A stretch of 64,000 nucleotides of DNA from contig OU015662.1 of assembly GCA_907165275.2 (NCBI GenBank), positions 10,113,501-10,177,500 on the forward strand, given 5' to 3'. The notes beneath the pieces are model-generated. The model was not told where the DNA came from and made no database searches. It saw only the letters and a list, made by a program, of their open reading frames with translations. The position numbers and the translations under genes were made by a program. Source of the DNA: Zygaena filipendulae (Eukaryota; Arthropoda; Insecta; Lepidoptera; Zygaenidae). Shown here piece after piece: positions 1 to 11,857 of this stretch. The stretch's first letter is position 1, and every line of letters starts with the position of its first letter.

Positions 1-1600
1 TTTATGTGGAGACCTCTTTAGCCGTCTCTATAAGTTTTGACTATCACAAATATTGTGTGTGTATACGATTTCATTTACAGAGGAAATAACACCGTATCCT
101 ACCTATAACAATCGCACACGTTTACACAAATTGAATAAAATCAGGGTATAAAGATTGTCACATAGGTACTTACATGATATAATTAACTAGATACGCATGA
201 AAAACATAACCCCGCCCTTGCTGTCTTACAGCCACATCCGTGGGTCAACGTACTGGGCGGTCGTCATGGCAAAATTTGGCTTCTAATGTAATAATAACGC
301 TAGAACGGACCAAGATTACGGGCTATAAAAGGGCTCATTATGTTTTCATTAAATACACACGCTGTTACACACTATGTAATATGTATATATGAATAGTTCC
401 CAACGGTAGTAGAAAAGAGAATATTATGATTATAACTGGGTATCAACTTTTATAAGCTAACAGAAAATTTGCAATCAAATACGAGTAGAATACGTACTTT
501 AAGAAAACTCAATTCAAAGAAGCTTTTGTAATCATAGACGTAAAGTATTTTCTCTTAATCATAATGTGTTTTGATCTTGTAAATAAGTATGTTTCATTAC
601 ATTTTGTGTAATGAATGAAATTAATTTGAATGAAATGAAATGACATTATTTTTATTCATGGCGGCACAACATACCTAATTAAGAAAATTCAAAATGCATT
701 AATAAAAAATAATAGAACACCGTTTTATATGAAAATGGCAAACTTGCCTTTTCTATTATTTGCTCTCGGGTCACTATGATTTATTATATTGTACCTATAT
801 ATGACTTGTAACTTGGTGTTACCAATAAAGAATTGTATTGTGTTGTATTGTAAGAATGAGAAATGGACCAAAGAAGTGACGTATTGGTACCTAAGGGATA
901 GAAAAAGAAAAAGGGAAGACAGGACGTAAAGAGATGATTTGAAAGAGGTAGCGGGTGCAATCTGAAGAAGAATAACACACAAGGGGCAGGGACGAATGGA
1001 AGGCATTGGAGGAGGCCTTTGTCAGGAGACAAGCGGGAGAAGAGGAAAATAAATGTACAATAATTTATTTAAATATTTTCTCTATCACTCGTAAATTGGG
1101 TTTCGAAATAGAACCTAAGGTGCTTTTCATGCCGATACAAAAAGTTCCCGAAGGGATTCCGAAGGTGACGCGAGAAACCCTAGGGGAGGATTTAATGAAG
1201 TGATAATATTTAATGTGCTAGAATTTAAAGAATGGACAGTTCTTTTTCTCTAATCGCATTTTCTATGGTCGAAAAATTTATTCCACCAGAAATAATAACG
1301 TTATTAAAGCTACACGGCGGCGTTATCACGTTTTCGACTCGATTAGAGAGAAATACGCTCCACGGATGCCGGGTCGTATTGAATGTGCACTCATTTCCAT
1401 CCTATTAGACTTTTATGTCGGTCTCCTATGAAGAAAATAAGCAGTTAACGGAATTTATGTATGTATTTTCTCTTAGCGAGACTCCTCGTGACGCTATGTG
1501 ACATTTCGTTTAATGTTGTACTCATTTACCATGTATGGCGGCAGACGAAGGAGTTTCTTTGAACAACTTTTTCGTGGCGCATGTGTATAGTTTTTTCAGA
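1..1600. other. No gene supported; AT-rich DNA
   Basis: I see no convincing coding sequence. The open frames here are short, low-complexity and overlap on both strands. A short AATAAAG followed by TTG/TATTG repeats near 825-850 resembles the tail of a LINE or a polyadenylation context, but nothing upstream of it reads as a reverse transcriptase. Confidence 0.5.
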
Positions 1601-1604
1601 CACC

Positions 1605-1858
1605 ATCTATATCTATATCTATCTATACATATAAAATGCTTTGTCCTGAATGACTGATGGATCAACGCACAGCCTAAACAGCAGATCGTAGAGACCTGAA
1701 ACTTGGAGAGTGTGTTCTTTGTAGGTATGACGTAGGCATCCGTTAAAAAAGGATTTATGAAAATTCGACCCCTAAGGGGATGAAACGGAACGCAAAGTTT
1801 GTATGGGACAATTCCGCGGGAACTTCGAAATTATCGCGGGTGAAACCTAACCTAACCT
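1605..1858 (+). mobile_element. Dispersed Helitron-like repeat copy (variant family)
   Basis: A TATATCTATC microsatellite leads into ATAAAATGCTTTGTCCTGA. The body then ends with the shared module: CCGCGGGAAC, then TCGAAATTATCGCGGGTGAAACC. The final CTAG is lost; the copy runs into a short CCTAACCTAACC stretch. The 3' module matches the other Helitron-like copies in this window, while the 5' part belongs to a different subfamily. Family naming rests on my recognition of the pattern. Confidence 0.5.
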
Positions 1859-1989
1859 ACGGCTGTCTAGTGAAAGTATGTATATAAAAATTAATCCCTA
1901 TTTCCCTCGGTCACGGCATCACGCGTGAATGACTAGGCCAATTTCGCTAATTCTTTTGTGTTGTGTTTGCTATTGTAAGGAGAAGAAGA

Positions 1990-2196
1990 ATATGAAACAA
2001 ATTTGGAGTTCCCATGGGAACTCCGAAACTCACGCGGGTGAATCTCCAAAACAGTTGGACCGATTTTAATGGAACTTTCACTGCTAATGCTGATGCTAAT
2101 GTTATAAGAAGTGAATTAGGCTACTTTGGAAATCCTACGAGAGTTCCGAAACTCACGCAGGTGAAACCGCGGGGCAGAGCTAAATTGAGATAAATC
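1990..2196 (+). mobile_element. Dispersed Helitron-like repeat, degenerate
   Basis: Contains two copies of the module 'GAACTCCGAAACTCACGC(G/A)GGTGAA', the motif CCGATTTTAATGGAACTTTCACTG, and the end CCGCGGGGCAGAGCTA. This is the 3' architecture of the subfamily also seen at 17.3, 21.8 and 54.2 kb. Confidence 0.55.
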
Positions 2197-2289
2197 CTAA
2201 TGGAACTGAAACAAAGAAATTCAAAATTAACGAAGTAGATTTTGCCTATGATTTCGATCGAATTTAATGTAGATTTCGTTTCTTAATTT

Positions 2290-2425
2290 TCTATCCCTCG
2301 GGAACAGAACGTTTTTCTGGATGACAGTAGCCTGTGTACTTTGCTCTCCTTGACAACGTTTACGCCCTTTATGATGATCAGTTGAGTGGTTAACAAGTAA
2401 AATCGTTAGTATGAAACCCAAATTC
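2290..2425 (-). mobile_element. Decayed Helitron-like repeat fragment
   Basis: On the minus strand the sequence reads TTAACCACTCAACTGATCATCATAAA, then ACGTTGTCAAGGAG. This matches the internal part of the common family (TTAACGGCTCAACCGATCATCAT, ACGTTGTCAGG). A 119-codon open frame over 2227-2586 runs through it and is therefore unlikely to be a gene. Confidence 0.5.
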
Positions 2426-2599
2426 ACATCATGGCCATCCATAGGTATCCATTCATAATATAATAGGTATAAAAAGATCAGTAAAATCAAAATAAGGGAA
2501 ATACATTTTATTTTATTGTTAAGTATTTTTTTTTTAATTCCGAATATTAAGTTCCTGTCAATATAGTCATAGTCATAATGTGTCATAATATCGCACCAT

Positions 2600-3298
2600 A
2601 TGATTTTTTTTTTGTTCTAGTTAAATTTTATATGCCATAATTATGTGAATTATAGAGACGCGCTTCTATAGTAAGACATTAATGGTAGTTAGGGATTAAA
2701 AATACTTACACCTATCCTAGGAAACTAAACTTAGCAGAGGAGCTATCAGAATTTCTTAAAGTTTTATTATAATCTTATATCAAAATTTTATCCATTGTGA
2801 TTTCGACTTTAAACACTGTGCGCAAGGTCTAAATTATAATGGACAAAATTTCGAAGTAAGATTAAAATAGCACTGTTGAAGAGATGGAAGAGATGCTTGT
2901 GAATATCTCCACGTTCTTCATTTAAAATTCAATCTCAATCAACCGAAGTGTGTTGAAATTTAACAAGTAGGTAAATAAAAAATTTCTAGATAACAAGAAC
3001 AAGTCGACGCCATACAGAAAAAGCTGTCTAGTCTCCTAAACGAGTACTGCGTGTTCGAAACTCAAATACGCAAAAATGAAATGTCAACACTCAAAATTAA
3101 TTAAAATTTTCCACGTTAAAACTTTTACATGCAAAAAAAATTTTTTTTTTTTTTTACTTAGTCGCTACCAACCTGCTTTGGGGAACGCTGTGTGGTTTTT
3201 TTTTGTGTCTATCCCCAATCTCTGGATCTGCTGTAAGTATGTGAACATGACTTGCAATAAAAATAAATGGCTTGCGTCTGTTTTCACAAATCGTTGAC
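2600..3298. other. No gene supported
   Basis: AT-rich sequence with homopolymer A and T runs (for example about 3132-3155). No motif or long open frame was recognised. Confidence 0.5.
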
Positions 3299-3301
3299 TT
3301 A

Positions 3302-3538
3302 CCGCCGCACTCAGAGTCGACTTTAATGATTACTTAGTTAAGTATAGATTTTTAAAACAAAACTGCCGCAATCAGAGACATTCAGTAAATTAATGTTAAT
3401 TGGCATTTAATAATATGTAACTTAATTAGTTAAATGTAAATCAACATTAATTTATTAAACTTGTCTGATTGCGGCAGTTTTGTTTTAAAAATCTATACTT
3501 AACTAAGTAATCATTAAAGTTGACTCTGAGTGCGGCCG
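3302..3538. mobile_element. Fold-back MITE with near-perfect inverted arms, TTA target duplication
   Basis: Two arms of about 100 bp are almost perfectly inverted. The left arm starts CCGCCGCACTCAGAGTC; the reverse complement of the right end starts CGGCCGCACTCAGAGTC. Both arms share TTAGTTAAGTATAG and AAAACTGCCGCAATCAGA. TTA occurs directly outside both ends (3299-3301 and 3539-3541). The 3-bp TTA duplication and the terminal inverted repeats fit PIF/Harbinger-type non-autonomous elements. There is no coding capacity. Confidence 0.75.
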
Positions 3539-3541
3539 TTA

Positions 3542-4304
3542 GCCTCTTAACCCAAGGTAAGTATCTACACCAAAAATTGACGGACGGGGTTTTATGATTC
3601 CGTTCGTTGTGAAACTTATTGACTTCTCAGTTCTCAGGGAAACTCGAAGTTGCTTTTTGTTCATGTTCATGTTTAATTTAACTAACAAATGAAGAACAGA
3701 GGCACTTATAACGTCTTTAAGTTAGCTTAATATGACAATTCTTAAATAAAATCATTTAGATTTATTAATGATTCTAAATAATAATCGCCTCTAGGTTGAA
3801 GCTAATAATGTTTTCTTAGAAATATCACGACTATTATACTCAAAGCTAAATTACACATAAACTTCTTAAAATACAAGTAACATACAAAAATGCTAATACA
3901 ATAACGATATACCTACGTCAGAATATAACTACGTAGTATATTTAAGCTATGACTTACTGATTTTTTTATACCTACGTATATTAATGCACTTAGCATGAAG
4001 CGTTTGGTAGCTAAATGTTTCGTATACTTCTTATACAGTGCGAAATGCATTCCGAATGAAACAATTACACAAACAAGTAAATATCCACAACGACATGGTA
4101 CATAGCATTGACGAATTAAACTCCCCGGCTATGTGACGTCCGCAAGATTAATGTAAATGACCTATACAGTTATATACCTAACGCCTACAATATTACGTAC
4201 CTTGTACATACAGACTTATATACCGAGTGCCCAAGTTTTATGTAGGTTACCGGTGCAAAGTTTAGCCAATCGATAGTCGTCATAAAAAAGGGCCTGTATC
4301 ATGT
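3542..4304. other. No gene supported
   Basis: AT-rich sequence between two MITEs. No coding or repeat structure was recognised. Confidence 0.5.
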
Positions 4305-4638
4305 AATGGGCATGTTGACTAATTTTTATTTTTTAGTCCGTCTTGTAGATTATAAAAAAATATTGGACACGTATTTTTTCTTTTTTTACGTACTTAATCA
4401 AAAAATAACGGCGATATATTGAGTTGAAATTTCGCGTGACGTCACTATTCTGACAGTTTGTATGGCTGTTTTGCGGTTAGTGACGTCACGACCTCCTCAT
4501 CCTAAACTTTAATGCGCTTTATCTCTGTATATTTTAATTTATTTAAAAAAGCAAAAAATACGTGTCTATTGTTTTTTTATTTTCTAACTGACGGACTAAT
4601 TAGAATTTTGATTTTCAATAGTAGTCAACATCCCTATT
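4305..4638 (+). mobile_element. 330-bp fold-back MITE (twin-CRE family), copy 1
   Basis: Starts AATGGGCATGTTGACTA and ends TAGTCAACATCCCTATT. The two halves are imperfect inverted repeats: TTAGTCCGTC...GACACGTATTTTTT in the left half, mirrored from the right half. They surround a core of about 50 bp bounded by two TGACGTCA palindromes (4438-4445 and 4481-4488). No clean target duplication is visible for this copy. It is non-coding. Confidence 0.75.
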
Positions 4639-4774
4639 GTAGAGTATGAGAGATGTACATTTTTTTATAACAACCGCCACCTGTTAACAACAAAATGAAC
4701 TAATTTGATGGAAAACTCGTGAGAATTCTAAATGTTCCATAGCGCTGTTTTAAAACAACATTGTGTTTACTATA

Positions 4775-4975
4775 CCCGCGGTAATTTCGGAGTTCCTATG
4801 GAAACTCCAGGTTACAATATGGCCTATGACACTCACAAATAATGTGACTGTCTAGAGTGTCTAGTGTCTATTGGTAAAAGAATTTTCAAAATCGATTCAG
4901 TAGATCCAGAGATTACCCCTACAACCTCACAAGCTCACAAACTTTACCTCTTTATAATACTTATTAGTATTTAGT
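4775..4975 (-). mobile_element. Helitron-like repeat copy
   Basis: Reads in inverse orientation: TACCCGCGGTAATTTCGGAGTTCC first, then TTCAGTAGATCCAGAGATTACCCC, and finally CTCTTTATAATACTTATTAGTAT. The CTAG terminus is degraded. Confidence 0.55.
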
Positions 4976-6061
4976 ACCTATAGATAAAACTTAATGATGA
5001 TGCTAATTAAAACATAATGGGTGTAAGTACGCGAATTGACGCCAACTATGGTACTTGGTAGGTACTTTTACTCATAACAGTTTTGCATCAGCAACACCTG
5101 GTGCATATTTAATGCGTTGATTGGAACGAGTTAAACAAAGCGTTCAACAAATGGACGTTAATTTTCGTTAATTATAATCCTATAAGTGATGTATTGTCAG
5201 TTTAATTAATATGTGAAAGCATAGACCGAAAAGAAAAAAATTCCCATAGGAAAACAAATGATTTTGCATGTCAAATATTAAACAAAATTACATACTAGCG
5301 GTCGTTTAGGAACGTTGGAACTTATTCATTAAAAGAATTGAGGTGAATGACACACATGACCTGATTCTATTATAATGTTATTTACATTAGGAATGTATGT
5401 CACGAGCAAATTATATAAATCGTCCGTTTACAATGGTCGGCACTATCATTAATTACATATCGATTTAAGGAGAGCGAGTGCACTTCGGAAATCGATGCTC
5501 GTATCGATATGATCGATCTTTGTTGTGGTCACGTCACTGTTCAAACTTGTTAACCTACCTTTACGTTGCTCGTAAATACAAAACGTCGATATACAATTTA
5601 ACTGACTGATCAAGGCGTTTTGTAAACGATCATATTAGGTATACGATTTTCTAATGACAGGCCGCTCTGCTGAGAGGAATTCAGTCTACTTATATTTTGG
5701 TACCAAATAAAATTTTATTCTATTTTAAACCAGACAAAATAAAACGATATAATATAAAATAAATAACCTTATGAAGAACCAAAGCAAAATGAAATTGTAA
5801 ATCAAAGTTGTCATCACATAGAGGCACGCTGGGTCACGAAACGTTTACAAACGCAGGCACGGAGCAGGTATTAAAGGTAAAAAATAAGTATTTACGGCGC
5901 AAATAACGCGGAAATTCACACATTTTGCCGATAAAACTGCCACTACAAACGTACTGTTGGCAAAAAAGAGACTTGAAACCAAAACTTAATGGTAAGTGGA
6001 TATATCTATAAACCATGACTAACCATAATAATGTCATTCAAAATTTTCCGTCTCTGTAAAA
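4976..6061. other. No gene supported
   Basis: No recognisable exon or repeat. Around 5700-5765 the sequence is rich in AAATAAAA-like runs, possibly an old LINE tail. Confidence 0.45.
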
Positions 6062-6263
6062 AACTACCCGTTCCTCGCAGTTTACCCGCGATAATTTCGG
6101 AGTTTCCGCAAGAATTCCGGGATAAAAAGTACCCTATGTCCTTCTAAATATGTACCCCTGACAACCTGCATGCAAAAATTCATGATAATCGGTTGAGCCG
6201 TTTAGGCGTGGAAGTGTAACAAACAAACAAACCCACTTTCGCATTTATAGTATTAGTAAGGAT
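6062..6263 (-). mobile_element. Helitron-like repeat copy
   Basis: In inverse orientation it shows CGCAGTTTACCCGCGATAATTTCGGAG, then GGGATAAAAAGTACCCTATGTCCTT, GATAATCGGTTGAGCCGTTTAGGCG and ATTTATAGTATTAGTAAGGAT. This matches nearly the whole length of the family. Confidence 0.65.
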
Positions 6264-7480
6264 AAAAATATCTGCGAGTAAACTGTACCTTATTAAATGC
6301 ATAAAAAGCACAATTTAACAAAGATAATTTAAGTAATTGTCAGTCAGTCAGTTATGAGTATTATAGAGAGTGCACAAATAAAACTGTGGGATGCAAGTAG
6401 TACTTTTATATTATTTTGCCGACTCTACTATACTCCAACTTTTTCGTTCTTGTGATTTATAAACTTAATTTAGCCACCAGTTTGTGTAAAGAAACACTGA
6501 AGTTTTTATTAAAGTTCTTCACCATGCTGAAAACTTTTTAAAAGATATTATAGCATTTTCGATCTTGTTATTTCTATAGCTATAACTTTTAAACATCTTG
6601 TTTGCTCTATTACCATCCTATGCCAAAATTAATTAATACTATTTTTCCGAGGTTCTATCGGTAGGACCAGTAGGGAGTTCCAGGACTACGGGAACAAACC
6701 CTTAATACGCTCCTGAGGTCTTAGTTTGTCTTCTTCATTTCCAAGTGAAAGTGCGAGATTCTTACATTCAAAATTCATTGAGTAAATAGGTAGGTACGAA
6801 GAAACTTCTTAGCTAAACGTAATCGAATCACCTACAGTTAAACTCGAAAATTATTTTAAAGACATCCTGTGACGTTTCATTAAGAGAAATGAGTTTTATA
6901 ATTGATTGCTTTCAACCATTTCGCTCACTGATTACTTAACTTTTACTTACAAAGTCGAGATATTTTAATAAAACTGACAGAATGTCACGGCGCAAAGTTG
7001 TTTTAAATGTTTCGATTCAGTGGAAATGTAAGGAAAGTGATGGTTGGAAATATAAATGTCTTTTTTTATGATGAATAGGTAGTTACTAGTCGTCCCCTAT
7101 GGTTTTGACTTAAAAATTTCTATAGTATATATTTTAAAAAAATCAATCTACCAATCAAAGATGTGTTTAAAATAATACATCTTCCCTTCCCTCGAGGCGT
7201 TAGTAATCTTGTAATTGATATTTAATTTTTTATTATTCAAAACCTCATCACAATTGTTAGAATATATACGCATTAAGTCTCGGAGAGTAAAAGACAAAAA
7301 CATGTTAATGTTATTTTCAAAACGGAATTTTCTTAACCTCTAAATAGTTGAATACAATTAAGCCAATTTATGGCTATGCTCAACGATAATTGCTCGATAT
7401 TGGGTCGGTATTTCAATCTAAATAGCGTTTGGGATTGAAACTTGAAATTGTATCCAGACTGAAGACGACGGGAGTTAAGT
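6264..7480. other. No gene supported
   Basis: AT-rich sequence without a convincing open frame or family match. Confidence 0.45.
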
Positions 7481-7484
7481 ACGG

Positions 7485-7780
7485 CTATTAATTATCCAGT
7501 GTCCGACTCTAGTTTATTCGACACTGGTCTACAGAGACGCCCCCGCCTGTCCTTTGAACCAGTTCTGTTAGAGTTGCCAACCATACATTATAATAACACT
7601 GTGCCACTGTGCTGTGCCTGTCACCTCGTTTGCCGAAGGGATTGTATACATACACTTATTAACAACTCATCAACCCCATACTTGTATAATATGTTTAGTT
7701 GTTGTATACGTATGCTGTAAATTTTTGTGTTGTGTCAAATAAAGTTTATCAATTCAATTCAATTCAATTCAATTCAACCC
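7485..7780 (+). mobile_element. Possible LINE 3' end with (CAATT)n tail
   Basis: A relatively GC-richer stretch is followed by TCAAATAAAGTTTATCAATT and then about five tandem CAATT units (around 7750-7777). An AATAAA signal followed by a short simple-repeat tail is typical of insect non-LTR retrotransposon 3' ends. No reverse transcriptase is seen upstream, so this would be a 5'-truncated copy. A host 3' UTR with a microsatellite is the alternative. Confidence 0.35.
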
Positions 7781-7826
7781 CCCCGCATTATTTCACTTGC
7801 GTTTGTGTCGGAGTTCGCGTTGTAAT

Positions 7827-8014
7827 TCTTACTAATATTAAACATGCAAAAGTGAGTTTGTTTGTTGGTTTGTTACGCTTTCACGGCTAAACGGCTCAAC
7901 CGATCACCACGAAATTTTGCGTACACGTCGTCAGGGATACAGAGAAGGACATAGGGTACTTTTTATTCCCACGGGAACTCTGAAAATAACGCGGGTCAAA
8001 CCGCGAGGATAGTT
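7827..8014 (+). mobile_element. Helitron-like repeat copy
   Basis: Starts TTCTTACTAATATTAAACATGCAAAAGTGAGTTTGTTTG and contains CGGCTCAACCGATCACCACG, ACGTCGTCAGGGATACAGAGAAGGACATAGGG. The end is degraded (AAACCGCGAGGATAGTTAG). Confidence 0.65.
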
Positions 8015-9384
8015 AGTTTTGGGAATAAAAGTACCCAATGTCACTCAGGACTCGAAAGTAGGTAGTGTTTGAGTTTATCTGCTACAAACAAACATGCAAA
8101 ATATGAAATCTTTTTTTTTCTCATAATGCGTATATTAATATTAGTTTAACAATATATTATCCTGGGACCGATCACGTAGTCGGTGGTTTTATTTGGAGGT
8201 TATAAGTCAGTGAAAAAATCCTGTCGCGTCATTGATATGAAAAGTATTGGTACCTAATTCAAAACCACTGCAGTCTGAAAGCGAGTATCAAAGAGGGAAT
8301 GGATGGGAGGGAATGGACAAAGTCCAAAATAATCATAAACAAAACAGATTTAATAAATAAATCGTGCTTTTAGGTTAATTTTTTTTTTATATTGTCGTTC
8401 TCCTTCAAATCCAAACCTTGTAACTCTGTTTTTTTTAAGCATCTAAGCTTACTCTTTTACACTGTAAATGAAGTCCTGTCATTCCGCGGTTATTAGAAGC
8501 GCAAATGAGTAATAAAGTCGTACAAATATAAAAAATATAGCAAATACATTAGAATTTCTCGGCGCATGTCTTATTTGCATATTCACCGCGCTCTAATCAG
8601 AGAAAGTAAAAGGAAATCCATTTCGTTCCGAGTACAACAAAAAAAAACGAGAGTAATTCGAGACGAATTCCATATTTACATCGAGTGTACACTGTACAGT
8701 GATACGCAAAAAACTAACAGATTTTTTCAGAAGAGTTCAATGCGAATCTCGTTCATATATAACCAGCATATGAGCTATTTTCACATGTTTCATATTGGCT
8801 GATGTTTCGGTGGACAACGCCGCCGCCTGCACCGTACAGGGTTTTCAATTTCCCAGTTGGTTGTGTATTTTTATTCCCAATCGTTCTTGATAACTGATTA
8901 AATTTGGACAATCTTCCTGCGTTGAGTGATGAGTGTGGGAACGAGTAATGACTTTCCGCTTTATTTACACTGGGCGTTTAAAAAAGAACCTACGTACGGT
9001 TTTTGATGAATTTCTAATTTGGAGCTTGTTATCTCGTGTTTACGACTCTATGGCTCACAATTTATGAACCTGTTTTTAATATGAAGATTTACTGACATAA
9101 CGAGTAGCTTCTCGTACAAAATGATCTCTCACTGTTACCGAAACACGTTTACCTTAAATAATCATATTTTTTAAAATAATTATCTTATATAAATTTCAAT
9201 TAAATGTAATCATAGTCTGTCTAAAAATATGAATACAAATAATTTATGTACTCAAGTAGCTTATTAAAAGCATATCATATTTTATGTTTTAAACATGACT
9301 TACCTACCATTTTTTAATCACATACACAATATGATAACTTAAAGGTTATTTAAATTATTTAATAAAACTAAATATACCTAATAT
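8015..9384. other. No gene supported; possible regulatory-looking patch near 8.57 kb
   Basis: No coding signal. At 8571-8581 the octamer-type motif ATTTGCAT occurs, with TATATAA at about 8756, which could occur by chance in AT-rich DNA. The 78-codon open frame over 8566-8802 has no recognisable domain. Confidence 0.4.
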
Positions 9385-9615
9385 AAATATGAAAATCTCG
9401 TATCACAGTGTTTGTAATCGAACTCCTCCGAAACGCCTTGACCGATTTTTATGAATTTTTTTGTGTATATTTGGTATGCCTGGCTATTTTGTATACCCTG
9501 GGTAATAAGGGTAGCCCTCACCGGAATTTTTTTATCTTTATTTTTTGAACAAAACTTTACTTTGGAATACCTGCGGGAATTCCGAAACTCACGCGGCTAA
9601 AACCACGGGGCACAG
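9385..9615 (+). mobile_element. Helitron-like repeat copy, degenerate
   Basis: Contains TAATATAAATATGAAAATCTCG, CCTCCGAAACGCCTTGACCGATTTTTATG, and the 3' module CCTGCGGGAATTCCGAAACTCACGCGG, ending CACGGGGCACAGTA. The final CTAG is altered. Confidence 0.55.
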
Positions 9616-10062
9616 TACGAACATAAAAACCTGCAACGTACCATCTTCATTAGTCCTTAGAAAAACCTGAATTGCGTTAAAGAAAGTGCCTCACCATTAT
9701 CTAATAGGTCTACGTAATGGTTACTGTTATCTAGAATCTAGCACATACATTACACCTTAGATAAACGGTAGAACCCGCTTTTTTCTAACTTGAGGTACAC
9801 TAAGAGTATTAGCTTCCGTACGCACCGTATCTTCTCTTTTTGTTTCCAAAGGGAATGGAAAATAATGATTATTAGGGAGATTTTTTTTTTCTTTTCTTAT
9901 CTTCTTACATTTATTTTTATCTACAAAATAGTTTTAACCATTTATTAATGTTTAATCCATAGGATATACGCATGTTATTATCATATTTAATAGTAAATTC
10001 AGTAGGTATTTTTTTTCTGCTATTTAAATTTTGAAATTAAACTAAAAATATAGCTATTAAGA
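9616..10062. other. No gene supported
   Basis: AT-rich spacer between repeats. Confidence 0.45.
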
Positions 10063-10070
10063 ATCTATAG

Positions 10071-10407
10071 AATAGGGATGTTGACGACTTTTGAAAAGCA
10101 AAATTCTAATTAGTCCGTCAGTTAGAAAATAAAAAAAAACAACAGACACGTATTTTTTGCTTTTTTAAATAAATTAAAATATACAGAAATAAAGCGCATT
10201 AAAGTTTAGGGTGAGGGGGTCGTGACGTCACTAACCGCAAAACCGCCATACAAAATGTCAGAATAGTGACGTAACGCGAAATTTCAACTCAGTATATCGC
10301 CGTAATTTTTTGATTACCTACGTAAAAAAAGAAAAAAATACGTGTCCAATATTTTTTAATAATCTACAAGACGGACTAAAAAATAAAAATTAGTCAACAT
10401 GCCCATT
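10071..10407 (-). mobile_element. 330-bp fold-back MITE (twin-CRE family) with 8-bp target duplication
   Basis: An inverted copy running AATAGGGATGTTGAC to GTCAACATGCCCATT. It is flanked on both sides by ATCTATAG (10063-10070 and 10408-10415). An 8-bp duplication of the pattern nTnnnnAn is typical of hAT transposons, so this copy gives the best evidence for the superfamily. One core palindrome is intact (CGTGACGTCAC near 10222). The other reads GTGACGTAAC, a single change from the palindrome. Confidence 0.8.
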
Positions 10408-10442
10408 ATCTATAGACTCTATATTAATCGAATTATATAAAT

Positions 10443-10865
10443 CTAGCTGACCCCCGCGGTTTCACCTGCGGTAATTTTAGAGTTCCCGCGTGAATTCCGG
10501 AATAAAAAGTGCTCCCTATGTCACTCAGGATCCCTTAAGTTCCTATAAGTGAAAGAATTTTCATAATTGGTTCAGTAGGTCCAGAGATTACAACGTCACA
10601 AACTCCGGAGTTCCCTCGGGGTATCCGGAATAAAAAGTACCCTGCGACAATCAGAATCACTGTAGCTTCCTATAAGTGAAATAATTTTTAAAATCGGTTT
10701 AGGAGATCCAGAGATTACCCCCTACAACGTCACAAACTCACAAACTCACGAACTTTTGTTCTTTATAATATTAGTATAGACTACGGCGTTATTCAGTAGT
10801 TTTAGGGATTACTCCTTAGGTACATCCAAACAATCAAACTTTACCTCAATATAATATTAGTATAG
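10443..10865 (-). mobile_element. Composite of Helitron-like repeats
   Basis: Begins CTAGCTGACCCCCGCGGTTTCACC (reverse of the usual CTAG end). It contains the block TCAGTAGGTCCAGAGATTAC, a second GGAGTTCCCTCGGGGTATCCGGAATAAAAAGTACCC block, and ends TTTATAATATTAGTATAGA. A further short fragment of the same end lies at about 10838-10865. This suggests nested or tandem insertions. Confidence 0.6.
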
Positions 10866-11084
10866 AAAAGCTTCCTTCCTGACTCATCAACATCCACTCG
10901 AAAATAAACCAGAAATTTGGACAGTGGAATCCATTGTATGACGTCATTAATTACGTCACCAGGAAAGATTTTTTATAAATTCAACCCATTAGGAGGTGAA
11001 ATGCGGTTGAAAATTTTTATGGAACTATACCAATCGTCAGTGTTGAGGTTAGAGTCATAGAAATCGGTATTTGAGTTCTTAATC

Positions 11085-11302
11085 TTTACCTACTAATAAA
11101 CGTATTATAAAGAGGTAAAGTTTGCGAGTTTATGAGCTTGTGACGTTGTAGAGGGAATCTTCTGAATCCACTGAAGCGATTTCAAAATCGAATTCTTTCA
11201 CTTTTAGGAAGGTACAGTAGTCCTAAATGACAGAGGGTACTTTTTATCCCGAAATTCCTACGCGAACTCCAAAATTAACGGGGGTGAAACTCAGGGGATA
11301 AA
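11085..11302 (+). mobile_element. Helitron-like repeat copy
   Basis: Starts CCTACTAATAAACGTATTATAAAGAGGTAAAGTTTGCGAG, then contains GAATCCACTGAAGCGATTTCAAAATCG and GAGGGTACTTTTTATCCCGAAATTCC, and finally ACGGGGGTGAAACTCAGGGGATA. The CTAG end is lost. Confidence 0.6.
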
Positions 11303-11857
11303 CACTTTTTTATTTTCGAGTTTTTAATAATTTAACATGTAAGGATGAAAATTGAACGGAATAGAGGAGGGATAGATAGTATTATTCAAATTATATACAC
11401 ACAAAAAAACTGATAGTAAAACATATCATGTACAACAGCTCCATCGAGGATTATATGGAGCGAAAAAATCTCTTAGTATTCCGAGTGTACGTTAAATTTG
11501 CTATTGAAATGGCGGCAGACTCGCCCATTTGTCGAAGGCAGTGACGAATAATATCCAGTGGATGAATCCTTTTTTATTTTTATACGCCCGCGCCATTGAG
11601 TCGGCGGGTGATCAGTTATTTTTTTAGCTATTTTTCGGGTTTTGCGATTTTGACTCCTCTTTTGACGCACGCATTATCATATTTAATGTTTGCAAAAATT
11701 GTATTTTCGTTTTTTTTTTTTTTGCACTTTTGTCTCGATTGTGACTGGTCAGTGGCATGTAAAGATTTCACTTACAAACGGAATTTCTTTTTTAAACATG
11801 TTTACAGAATTATTCGTGTATGATTTCTAAAAACCCTAACGTTCTTTTTTTGGAGTC
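11303..11857. other. No gene supported
   Basis: Short overlapping open frames on both strands contain T-rich low-complexity sequence. None is recognised. Confidence 0.45.

Noticed and set aside
1845..1860. Telomeric (CCTAA)n, the insect TTAGG repeat
   Set aside because: Only two to three units; too short to be more than chance.
2227..2586. 119-codon minus-strand frame with a hydrophobic stretch
   Set aside because: Its middle matches a decayed Helitron-like repeat and the rest is AT-rich low complexity.
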